The position numbers and the translations under genes were made by a program. A stretch of DNA of 64,000 bases, taken from the NCBI GenBank assembly GCA_022836615.1, contig MU405214.1, positions 62,001 to 126,000 of the forward strand, read 5' to 3'. Origin of the DNA: Annulohypoxylon bovei var. microspora (taxonomy: Eukaryota > Ascomycota > Sordariomycetes > Xylariales > Hypoxylaceae). Shown in pieces: positions 32,996 through 43,312 of the stretch. Every line of letters begins with the position of its first letter. Position 1 is the first letter of the stretch. Below the pieces are notes generated by a model. That model saw only the letters and a program-made list of their open reading frames with translations, was not told the DNA's origin and did not search any database.

Positions 32996-33951
32996 CTGTG
33001 AGGATCGGCGTCAAGGGGGGAGAAACTGTTGTCCCTCCGGGTACCTACTCACCACCATAGCGAGTTTCGACAACTTAACAGTCGTCCCTCTATCCTAGGA
33101 ATAACCGGGGAATGAGAGCCGATCTTCGGCAGAGAGGCAGGACTAGGTAGCATGAGAACAATATTGGTTCCACAACTATCCTGATATATTAGGGCGGCTG
33201 AATGGCTCGTTTCCCTTCCACGTTGTCGAAGGCAATCAGTGCGCATGCATATGCTCTCTGGACGACCCCTTTCCCCTTTCCGCTTTCTTTCCTTTAAATT
33301 CGAACCTCAATATTCCTACCCTACTATACCGCAGATAGATTATAGCCAGATAGCGAATTCTTAGAGTTGCTTTTTAATAAATGCCTATCGGATAGATTAG
33401 ATGTAAGCTGAGTGGTTGTTATATTCTATTGGACGAATACTCCCCGAGCAAGTCAATATTGGCACCTCTGTATCACCAACGGGGAATAGTATTTTACGAT
33501 ACGAATGTGATCGACAGAAAATCGAGATTTAGAACAAGTAAAAGTATAAGCGCGCTTCGAGATAGGAGAAGGGATGACTTAAAGCCCCGCCAACTCACTC
33601 CTGAGCTCTGCAACTTTCAGTTAGCTACACAGAACTAATAGGCGTAAAATCGAAGAGTAGGAATAATTCATACCTCACAATAAGACACAAAAAACGCAGT
33701 TGTTGCCTGTATCATAAGATAAATGCATTCTTTCATTGAGTGGGTCGTCTAATTCCAATATAAACCCGTACCATACCGCATGCTACCAACAAACGTGGTT
33801 TTCGATTCGTTTATGAATCCGGGACATTTCGTACCCCATGCTGCCCAGTATACGCCCCAAAACGCCTAGAAAATACCAAAATCAAATTCTGTCGTAATGC
33901 GTGCCATATCTATGTCCGATTGCTCGGACCTCCGTATCTTATATCTCGTGT
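32996..33951. other. Intergenic, no gene seen
   Basis: Between the MITE and the 3' end of the cystathionine gamma-lyase gene. AT-rich in the second half, probably including its 3' UTR. Short ORFs only. Confidence 0.5.
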
Positions 33952-35217
33952 CTATTTTTGACTGTGTCCATTGACGCCATTAACGCCGTTGCTCGAATGA
34001 GTCGCATCCTGAACTGCCTTCTCTAATGCCTGCTGCACGTCATAGACCAGATCCTCTGGTTCTTCAATGCCGCAGCTGACACGAACCAGATCGTCGTAGA
34101 CACCCACGGCTTCTCGCTGGTCCCGAGGGATACCGGCGTGGGTCATCACGCTTGGGACCTCGACCAAGCTCTCGATGCCGCCGAGACTCTCAGCCAGAGT
34201 GAAGATTTTAGTTAGCTGGCAGAATCGTTCGGCTGCGGCGTGTCCTCCCTTAATACGGAAAGAAAGCATGCCGCCACCCATGCCATCTCGGTGCTGTCTC
34301 AGGGCAATGTCTCGGTGCGGGTGAGAGTCTAAGCCGGGATAATTGACAGAAATGACATGAGGGCTAGCCTCTAGGGCCTCCGCGACAGCCGTGGCGTTGG
34401 TATTCGCTTGTCTCGCTCGCAGATGTAGCGTTTTGACACCTCGGTGAGCAAGCCAGGAGTCGAAAGCCGAGGGGACAGCGCCGCAAGCATTTTGAAGGAA
34501 GGCCAGGCGCTCCCGCAGTTCTTCCGAGTTGACGGCCGCCACACCCATAACTACGTCGCTGTGTCCATTGATGTACTTCGTGACACTGTGGACAACAATG
34601 TCGGCGCCGTGATCGAGCGGGTTCTGAATATAGGGACTCAGGAATGTGTTGTCAACCACGACCATGACGCCTCGTGCGTGAGCTGCCGTAGCAACAGTCC
34701 TGATATCGACAAGTCGCAATGTGGGATTGCTAGGTGACTCAATCCATATCAACTTCGTGTTATCCCGAATGTGCTCGGCAATATCGACCTCGATCTGCGG
34801 GGTGAAGGTAACATTGACGCCGTGAGCCTTGGCTACACGGGTAAAATATCGGTGGGTGCCGCCGTAGACGTCGCTGACACTGATGACGTGGGAGCCCTGA
34901 GCCAGGCTCTGAAGGATGGTGGCAGTAGCGGCGCTCCCGCTGGCAAACGCAAGTGCGTATTTGGCATTCTCTAGTGCGGCCACGGCCCGCTCGAAGTTAT
35001 CCCGGTTGGGATTAGAGCTACGCGAGTACTCATATACGCCGACGGGCTTTCCAGCGGCGGTCTGCTCGAAGGTGGTCGACAGCGAGATAGGCTCGATGAC
35101 AGCTCCGGTAGTGGGATCGTGAGGGGCACCGGCGTGTACGGCAAGGGTTCCAAAGCCGTGGACAGGGGTTGGTGCCCGGGGAGGGGTTTCGATCGAGTTC
35201 TCGATAGGGACCGTCAT
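33952..35217 (-). CDS. CYS3: Cystathionine gamma-lyase (PLP enzyme)
   Basis: Single minus-strand exon, 421 residues, normal length for the family. It belongs to the Cys/Met-metabolism PLP enzymes: GFGTLAVHAGAPHDPTTGAV at the N terminus, YEYSRSSNPNRDNFE with the phosphate-binding Tyr/Arg, FASGSAATATILQ, the PLP-stacking Tyr in DVYGGTHRYF, WIESPSNPTLR, DNTFLSPY, and the PLP Schiff-base lysine K214 in SVTKYINGHSDVVMG. The C-terminal LAESLGGIESLVEVPSVMTH segment is typical of gamma-lyases. It splits cystathionine into cysteine, ammonia and 2-oxobutyrate in reverse transsulfuration. Cystathionine beta-lyase and gamma-synthase are related; the closest match in wording is to fungal gamma-lyases. A short tail (NGVNGVNGH) is disordered. 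No mitochondrial presequence, so cytosolic. Confidence 0.93.
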   Translation of the reverse strand: MTVPIENSIETPPRAPTPVHGFGTLAVHAGAPHDPTTGAVIEPISLSTTFEQTAAGKPVGVYEYSRSSNPNRDNFERAVAALENAKYALAFASGSAATATILQSLAQGSHVISVSDVYGGTHRYFTRVAKAHGVNVTFTPQIEVDIAEHIRDNTKLIWIESPSNPTLRLVDIRTVATAAHARGVMVVVDNTFLSPYIQNPLDHGADIVVHSVTKYINGHSDVVMGVAAVNSEELRERLAFLQNACGAVPSAFDSWLAHRGVKTLHLRARQANTNATAVAEALEASPHVISVNYPGLDSHPHRDIALRQHRDGMGGGMLSFRIKGGHAAAERFCQLTKIFTLAESLGGIESLVEVPSVMTHAGIPRDQREAVGVYDDLVRVSCGIEEPEDLVYDVQQALEKAVQDATHSSNGVNGVNGHSQK

Positions 35218-36419
35218 AGTTGCGTAGACTACGTCTATTCAGTATAGTAGCTAGCTTGATTATTTTTTATGTGTGCCTTTCAATGGAATTGGCAAAGGAG
35301 AAATGTGTTTATCAAGAATCAAAATATCAGGCCGGCCTACAACTTTTTCTTGAGAAAAGGTAGAATTGATCAAAAGGTCGAACTTGTTGCTTGGACGGGG
35401 AGACCCTACTAGTAAATGAATGGTAGTGGGTCTTATTTATTTTTAAGTGTAGTAATCTGGGGTTAAGGAACTTAAGGTTAGCGCAGGAATGAGCGAATAA
35501 CCGACAATTGTTGGAAAGCAGCATCTTATAAAGAGTTGGAAGTCTCGACCCAGGTAAGCGATATCGTCTCTATGTATTACGGTGAAGAGAATGGAAGATC
35601 ATTATGAATGGCAATTGTTTTGTCATCATCGATATCTAACTCCGATATTCGTCATTCGAAGGCGGGATGAGGAGATCCACCCGGCTCGGGGCTTATTAAG
35701 GCGGGGCTACCTGCATCCGACTGCCGCAAAACCGCGTGTAACCGTTACCTTGGAACAACCTCGGATCCGTACCCAGGTACCTTTAACTTGTGACACGGAA
35801 CCTTAATCTTGACCCTCATATTTACGATTGGTAATTACTACACTTCTACATACATAGTTGAATGATAATTTCATATTTGGCGTATTGGATTCTACCATTA
35901 CCTTAATTCGAGTTAGGTACCTGAGATTTAGCACATAATCAGTCCACGGTATAACGTGCTTCCATACCGCCTCTCGTCACCTCGTATATCTATTGCCTCA
36001 CCTTCAGCTGGTACATAACGACACCATAAGCTGAGCTGATTGGGTTGGCGCAACGCCAGCACTGCACACCGACAGCCGTCTTATCAATACCCTCATTTCT
36101 GCATAACTCAGTCCACCTACACCATAATAGCAAACCTGGGGTAGCCACTCGTTGGAGTGTGGAGATATCAGGGTCCACGTGAAAGCGTGAATAATAAGCA
36201 AATACGACACCATGGATATTTTGAGTCTCACAATAGTTTCGCGATGAAGCAAGTAAAAACGAGCCATGGTTTGTTCTTTTCAGTATGTTGTTTGTTTCAC
36301 TTTACTAACTTGTACCTATGGCCTTCCCACGTGTTCCAAACTCCCCAACCCAACCCTAGACTCTATGCTATAAAAGTGTGGGCTTATCTCTAGGTAGCTA
36401 TAACAGATCCTAAAGTAAT
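35218..36419. other. Intergenic, no gene seen
   Basis: About 1.2 kb holding the promoter of CYS3 and the 3' flank of the AA9 gene. A TATAAAG lies at about 35528-35534 on the plus strand; nothing else is recognised. Confidence 0.5.
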
Positions 36420-37806
36420 TCAGGAGAGCCTCGAGGCTAATTCCCTAGCACGTCGTGCCCACATTTTCTTAGAGCTACGGGCATTGACAGCTTGTGGGAT
36501 ATCTGACGGCGGCACCGGACCCTTACTTTGAAGCTTCTGTCCTTTATTCGGGGGTCCGTTAAAATCCCCCGCGTTGCAAGCAGCGCTGATGCCATCACAC
36601 TTGTCTTCCCAGACATGGCAGTTGGCAGAACCGGTCGGTGGTGCTGAATCGTAGCACTCTTTTGCCTGGTCAAAACACGCCTCGGACGATTTCCAGCAGC
36701 CGTCCTCTGTTGAGTAGTCTGGTACTTCGACGCCAACCCAGTTCGCGTTCTTGATGAGAAATTTGGAAGGGATCACCCCCTTGTTTTGCTTTGACGCTTT
36801 GGATGAGGCCGCAGCTATCACCGCTTTGCTCGCCGATTCTGCCACCTTGTACACCTTCGGTCCAGGCATCGGATAAGGAAACTCCGGCGAATAGATGTTA
36901 TAAGAGAGACCTGGGTCGCTAGCCTGGACGTACCCCGGGATATCGACGCTGTATTCTGCGGGTACTTTAAGAGCTGTTGTATTGTAGTCCTTGATGTATA
37001 TTTGAGCACATCCAGTATAAAACTGAGGGTCGCCCTTGTCGGCGTCATGAAGAGCTAGGAGTTCAGGTCGGATGAGCCAGTATCCGCCTGGCAGGAATTT
37101 TGGGAGGTCGATGGACATCAAGCCGTTATTATCAATCAGCTTTTCCGTGCACCACTTGCCACTGTAATCGTCGTAGCCTTCGTCCCACTACAACATCAGA
37201 GATTAGTGGATATTAAAAGACCACGTCTAACTAAGAATCATCAAGACTGTAATACGGAAACCACATTCTAACGAGTGCAAGATCTTGTGGAAGTACTTAC
37301 AAGTTTGATCCAACCTGGGCCAGCTGCGGAATCCGTTGTCATATTCTGGATTTGTTTGGCGTATACAGCGCAAGGCCCCTAAATTTATAAGGTTAGGCCC
37401 TGGAGTCTTCTACTCAAACATCGGGTGCGTTATCCATACCTTGTGCGAAATATCTATGGAGCCAGGCTGTTCAGCATCGGCCCACGCCCGCCACTCGAAG
37501 CTGAGTTTTCCACCAGTCGGCGTAGGACAGGTGAAAGCAACAGGTTGGTTACCACTTGCACCTAACCAAGAGTTAGTCGGACATTGCTAGAGGTTCGATA
37601 TCTACTAGCCTACCGCAAGCCATATCATCACTGTCTATACTAGCTATTGGGTAGGAGCATGTCTGAGGATCCATACTCATCCGGACACATGTTCCATCCC
37701 CTTGAGAGACATCGTTGATGAAGAGAGTAGTGAAGGTAGTGTGAGCATTCGCTACCACGACGAGCATAGTAGCCACGGCCCAAAGAAGGGAAGAGGAGTA
37801 CTTCAT
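36420..37806 (-). CDS. AA9 lytic polysaccharide monooxygenase (formerly GH61), secreted
   Basis: Four minus-strand exons (37806-37614, 37561-37440, 37378-37301, 37187-36420), introns of 52, 61 and 113 bp, give 386 residues. The 21-residue signal peptide MKYSSSLLWAVATMLVVVANA is followed directly by His22, the N-terminal copper-brace His of the mature enzyme. The second copper His is in IDISHKGPC (about residue 104), and the axial site is in GDPQFYTGCAQI with Gln186 and Tyr188; His178 sits at the conserved position before it. AA9 enzymes cut cellulose or other beta-glucans oxidatively. There is no CBM1. Instead a C-terminal extension of about 150 residues carries six or more Cys (CWKSSEACFDQAKECYDS, then CNAGDFNGPPNKG), a module seen appended to some AA9s. 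The ATG at 37824 would give an unlikely charged start. Confidence 0.93.
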
Positions 37807-39474
37807 CTTCAAGGGTAGTCTCATGGATTTGGGCAGTCTCAGATTTTGAAAAAATGTACTCGGGTTATCGAATGTAAAAAGTGCTATTTCTTATATTTTA
37901 AAAAAGTCTAGGTAGTCCAGCTAAGAAAAAGAAAGTGAATAAAATATCTTATAGCGCGTCAAGCATTATCAAGATGAATGAATGTATGAACAAAGTATAG
38001 AGAATGAATGACAAGAAAAAAACGTTCGAATCAGAACAGTCCTATGTCTACCTAGGTACGTAAAAGGTTGACGGGAATGACACCACCTTATTATAGTAGG
38101 ACTAAATGATTACAGGAGAGAATGACGTTGGAACAAATATATGAACCAGTATAGTGTAACGTAAAATTCCGCGGAGGCATTGGCCTTCCAACACTCCTGA
38201 TTCGAGGATCAATACAACAATCACCCGAATCAAAAAGGGGGCTCCCAAGCGCGTGTTTGCAGGGCCAAGAAAATACCTACATACTGCCCCCAGGGACCGG
38301 TTCTCGTTTCCTCAGGGGTAATTCCCCAAGCTGGAAATGTCTTGGATGCCTGAGCCACGGATAAAATGCGATGGTAACACGTGCGAATGACGTTGAAGGA
38401 ATCCGGGGTAGCGGCTGGTCACATCTGAGATCTTACCCTACCCTGATGTAAGGGACAGGGGCGAGATGCGGGTGGCTGCATTCATATATCCCGTGGCCAA
38501 TCGGTCGGGTAGTACCGAGTGCAGTTGAAACGAGGTTCGTCCCAACCCTTCAATGGTAAGCTCCCATCTAATATCAATACAGATGATATAATGATGTGGC
38601 TTAAAGGGAAATACATTCAAGGCATATTACTAGACGCGAACTTGGGCGCCTATCTGGTTAATTAGGTCGTAGTTACGCCTTGGCTTGCGGTTAAACTTGC
38701 ATGACTTCCTATTTCAAACCCATTGGCATCCAACTGGTTGGCTTTTACGATATCTAACGTAAATATATATTCTCCAACACCGATAAATATGGGAAGAGCA
38801 CCATGACACTTGGTACTATGTTTTACATTGACAAAGTGTCAAGTCAGGATGTTACTTAATATATTGTTTGCCTGGTAATTGTGAGAGTTAACAAAGTAGC
38901 TAGCAAGGAGAGACATAATCCATATAGATATCTAGATGATCAGCATATATATATAGGTAGATAGCTTGGAAGTAACTAAAGTGGTTTGAGCTTAAATTTT
39001 GGGGGGGGGGCATTTATCATTTATCGCATTGGATAACACTCGACCATTATTTGTTCCCCGAGACTCGGTCACTCCTAATTCTCAATGTCCTTTAAATGTC
39101 TTTTCACGATTGCGGGGTTACACAATTATAACAGGTTGGTTAGGAGAATTTATGAGAAACTCGAATCTATATCCCGAAAGACCATATGAATCATATCTGT
39201 AAAGCCTCTGAGAGTCCAGAAGGTAAATGGTTGATCAAGTACTTTTCATAAATAGCCACTAGATTCTAGGGATTTTTTCTTTTTTCTGGAGAGTGGAGAT
39301 TAATTGCACCTCAATATCGTAAGGTGATGACTACCTTACTCAAGACGCCTTTTCCCCTCCAGCCGTCGTAAATTACCTTGCGCTATGCAAAGCCTGACCT
39401 GAGCTCTTTTATATGCCTTTTGTTGTACATGCTATGGTACACCAGTGTCGTGAATCGTGGGTATCGTTTCATAA
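37807..39474. other. Intergenic, no gene seen
   Basis: About 1.7 kb with the AA9 promoter and the HSP10 3' flank. Contains TACCTAGGTAC at 38049-38059, an (AT)n tract near 38945, and a run of ten G at 39001-39010. No ORF worth calling. Confidence 0.5.
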
Positions 39475-40009
39475 TTACTCGTTGATCTTGGCCAGGATTC
39501 TGTAATAAGATGGATGTAAGTATCGTGACGCTGTAAAAGACATTGCAAGCAAGAAAAAAAGACTTACTCGCTGTCGCGGAAGAGGTGAAACTCCTCCTCG
39601 CCGACCTTGACGGGAGAGCCTCCGTACTAAAGACATATATATTAGCTATAATTCGCCGTTGAGGCATAGAAAGATCTCAACTCACCTGAGGAATCAATAC
39701 TCTGTCTCCCTGGTTTACGCCCATCGGCACACGTTGGCCTTCCCTATTCAACGCACCGGGTCCAACAGCAAGAACTCTGCCCTCGTTGAGTTCCTTGACG
39801 CTTGACTCGGGTAGGAAGATGCCGCTGGCGGTCTTAGTATCGGCCTTGATTCGCTGGACCAATACGCGGTCCAGGAGAGGGACGAGGGACTTGATTGATC
39901 GAATAGCGGTAGCCTATTACATTCGCACATTAATATACACTTTATAGTTACAAATATCAATAGGCATACGGCCTTAAGCCGGTAAGTGCCTAGAAATGAT
40001 ACATACCAT
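39475..40009 (-). CDS. HSP10: Mitochondrial 10-kDa heat shock protein (GroES/Cpn10 co-chaperonin)
   Basis: Four minus-strand coding exons: 40009-40007 (only the ATG), 39913-39686, 39626-39568 and 39499-39475; introns of 93, 59 and 68 bp. The product is 104 residues, the standard Cpn10 length: it begins M|ATAIRSIKSLVPLLDRVLV and includes RIKADTKTASGIFLPES (mobile loop), EGRVLAVGPGA, GDRVLIPQYGG and the ending EEFHLFRDSEILAKINE. Cpn10 caps the Hsp60 chamber in the mitochondrial matrix. The first coding exon holds nothing but the start codon, immediately followed by a GTATGT donor; without it no ATG exists before the conserved N terminus. A heat-shock-element-like site lies about 130 bp upstream. 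Confidence 0.94.
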
Positions 40010-40674
40010 TATGAATTATATACAGGGAAAAGTCGTAAATCGTAGACGATAGTTCTCTGGAAAAGTTGAGGGAAATTGAGAACTCGAATGTGGAAATTTG
40101 AAGCTATCGCGAGAGATGGGTCTTTGGAAAGCTTTGGAATCTTCAAGTGGCCAATGGACCTAAACTTTTTATCCCTAGGTTTTTCCGATTGCCGGGGTTA
40201 ACTTTTAACTAGACCCGCCTGACCGGGGCTTTCGGATTAGTAATTAAGTAAGCCGCTTAAGCTGTGCGTGTAACATATGTACCTACCTAGCACGGGGTGC
40301 GCAAATTATCTCCGTTGAGCATTAGATTATATCAGATTATGCTAACCTTACTAGGTAGTATGCTGAGACAGGTTTGCATAGAATCGAAATACATCGCATT
40401 AGTAGACAGACCGCCGGTGGTGCCAACGGTACAGCCGTAAAGGAGGCAATAATCTACCTGAATCTTTCTATACACAGTCGCATATACTCTAGTCTATATC
40501 CGCTATGAACCTGTACGGTTTGCACCCTTCCGCTTTGGCCTCCTTTCCCCCCTTCCACTATGCCGATGAAAATAATTTGAGAAATGCCAAACTCCAGAAA
40601 CTCCGGGGAGGACTGTCCCTTCCCTCCTATGTCCAAATACACTATTTAACACCCTCTTGCTCCCCCTCGCGTCC
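40010..40674. other. Intergenic: HSP10 promoter and 3' flank of the kinase gene
   Basis: Contains a heat-shock-element-like array near 40127-40144 and TACCTACCTAGCAC near 40281. No further gene seen. Confidence 0.5.
40127..40144 (-). promoter_or_regulatory. HSP10: Heat shock element-like site upstream of HSP10
   Basis: The sequence GAATCTTC (40137-40144) is a perfect GAAnnTTC core, with another GAA exactly ten bases to the left (40127-40129), matching alternating 5-bp HSE units with one imperfect unit between. It lies about 120-135 bp upstream of the HSP10 start, where an HSF1 site is expected. Prediction only. Confidence 0.5.
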
Positions 40675-43312
40675 CTATTTGCTAGGTGGTGCAGGAGGCT
40701 CAAGAACATGTGTATGATCCTCTGCATGAATGACATGCCCGTGCCCGACTTGCCTGCAGATGATCGTGTCCGATACCCAAGGTTCATCGAGGATTTCCGT
40801 CATTTGAGCCCGCTTCTTTGGATCTATTGTTAGCATGCGCCCAATGATATGCCTACTCTCTCTAGGAAGCAGCCGCAATAGACGCCAAGGCCCTCTGATG
40901 ACTTCTTTCTTCTCCTGAGCGTTGCTGTCGCCGCCCCCAGTAGTAGATGAATCGGTCCCCTTAGGCTTTTGCTGTTTCGATTCTTCCGTGAAAATATCAC
41001 GCTGCGGAATACTCGAGAGGTCGTTGGTTGACCTTGAAGGGAGTATTAGCTTCTTGGGATCATGCCCGGGGGATGGATCTGCCGCAAAAAGCTTGTATGA
41101 ATTATCCGACAAGCGTGGGACCTTCCAAGGGAATCTCCGAAGTGACATGCAGCAGAAGATAATTGCAAGGGACCAAATATCCACCGCCTGAGGATCGTAC
41201 TTGCGCTCGTCATAAACTTCCGGGGCAAGGTACGGATCGGAGCCAACAACGCCTAGTGACCTGTTAGATATACATAGCATCCATTATTGTCATGGCACCT
41301 AACTTACCTGAAGCGAGTACAATTTCAGACTCGAACGGATATCTGAACACGTGGGCGCTACCAAAGTCGATGATCTTCATGATGCCATGCTGGCTAACAA
41401 CGACGTTATCCAGTTTCAAATCCCGATGAGCAAGACCGGAACTATGAAGATAGGTCACACCGCTAAGTATCTGCAGAAAACAGCAGGTAATTTCCGGCTT
41501 CGACATCTTTCCTGTCATGACTATGGCGAACAGGTCGAATGGGGCGTATTCCATGACTTCATACCACTTTCCCTTCTCCTGAACAATGTCTAATGTCTCG
41601 ATGATGTTGCCATGATGTAGAGCAGACCCAATACAGAACTCCGCCGTCAATTTCTTGACGTACTCCTTCTCGGTCTCGTACGAATGTCGAGGACGGAATT
41701 CCTTCACCGCAAACACGGTATTATCCTCTGTCCGCTTCATGAGTTTGACGGAGCCTCCAGCGCCAGATCCAAGAACCCGACCTAGCTTCCCGTACTTGGA
41801 TGTTAGACCATGATCATCAGCAAAGGGAACTTGGTGGGCCTGTCTGGATCCCAGAGGAGAAGGGGATATCGACTTCTTCGGCTTGTGACTGACTCCGACC
41901 TTAAAAAATCTCTTCAGGTCAGACATGGATCCATGGGTACTATGCGTCGTAGACCCGGTGCCTGTCGGATGGAGTTCGCCGGATTTATTCCTGTTCGCGA
42001 AGAGACCGGAAAGGCGTTTTTCTTGCCTGTCGGTCTTTGTTAAGTTAGTCGTAGAAGATGAGGGCGAACTGCGCCCCTTCTTTCTAGAAAAGACAAATCT
42101 TTGGTCGATGTTACCGCCGGCCTTGTTCTGCACCGGCCGTTTGCTTGCGGCATAAGGATCGTTGGCATCCCCATGAGGAGTAAAGGGTCGCGAGTAGTAC
42201 TGAGATGCGGCATTCCTCGACGGACTGGATTCCCTAGACACAGGTAGAGATTGGCCGCCAATACTGAATATCCCCTTCCGATGCGAACGGGCACCACCAT
42301 CTTGGTCGTCGACGGCGGTCGACCGTTGTGATATGTTGTCAGTGGAGGCAGGTCGATGAGGTAGACCCACTCGAGGTGAAACGGGTCTCGAATCCTGCCC
42401 TGAAGCCTGTGGTGTTATGGCCTGCGAATCAAAGCCTCCATCGGAACTTAGAATTCGGACCGACTTTGCGCTCTTAGTAGAAGAATCTGCCCCGGAGGTC
42501 CCGGCTGGTGTTAGTGGTGGTGATACCAGCTCGGGAGCTTTAGGGCTCAATCGGGGCGAGTGGTGGCTCATGGGGCTATGGCTGTGTTGCGGAGTTGCGC
42601 CAGGCGTGGTCTCGTTAGACACCACCTAAAGACGTCTGCTGTTAGCTATATACGAATTCTTCAAATTTAGAAATGACAAACGAAGCATTATTGCTAGTAA
42701 GTGTTATGTATCAATCAAAATATTACTCATTTCCTGACTCCGGAAAAACAAATGAGACAAAGCGATAGACAGCAATAAATTTGACGTTTGTGTTTCGCAA
42801 TCCAGGAGGAGAGGGAATAGGATTTCATAGACGACTACCTAGGTAATCTATAAGGAACAGACATACCCTTGAAGGAGGAAGCGAGACTGGATCAAACGAA
42901 TAATTTTGCAGCCGCTGCTCCTGAAGTTGGGCGCCGTGGATCGAATTGGTCAGAGCCTTTATTAGTTCGGGATTGGCTATGCTATCCCTCCGGTATTCCG
43001 GAGTACCAAAGGACGCAAAGGGAGGGTCGATCTCATCAACTATGGATGAGAAGCGTACAGCAGGCGCACGTTCTGAGTGTTTCGCAGCGGCATCAGTACG
43101 TTCGGGTATATCGTTAGAGCTGCCTATGACGTTGAAAACAGAAACAATTAGTAACCAAGTCAAAATATTAGCAATGCAGGTGAGCACGTAAAATTGCAAA
43201 TCAAAACTGCGTGTGCTAGACAATGACAAAGACAAGGACAAAGAGAGAAGATCTCGGGAATACCTTGCGGCTGCTCCAGTCGACGGTCGTCTGTGTCGAT
43301 CGGGGTTGTCAT
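40675..43312 (-). CDS. Serine/threonine protein kinase of the HAL4/SAT4 (NPR1-related) family
   Basis: Four minus-strand exons (43312-43264, 43123-42867, 42625-41308, 41252-40675), introns of 140, 241 and 55 bp, give 733 residues. Residues 1 to about 350 are disordered and rich in Ser, Pro, Thr and Arg with many SP/TP sites. The kinase domain follows: LGSGAGGSVKLMKR (P-loop), VFAVKEFRPRHS (catalytic Lys), HRDLKLDNVVVS (catalytic loop), MKIIDFGSAHVF (DFG), and a GSDPYLAPEVYDERKYDPQAVDIWSLAI activation/APE segment. The 40-residue insertion with KKLILPSRSTNDLSS and the end ICRQVGHGHVIHAEDHTHVLEPP are characteristic of the fungal HAL4/SAT4/HRK1 group, which regulates nutrient and potassium transporters (Trk, Pma1) at the plasma membrane. 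Kinase class is firm; which HAL paralogue is not settled. Confidence 0.9.
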
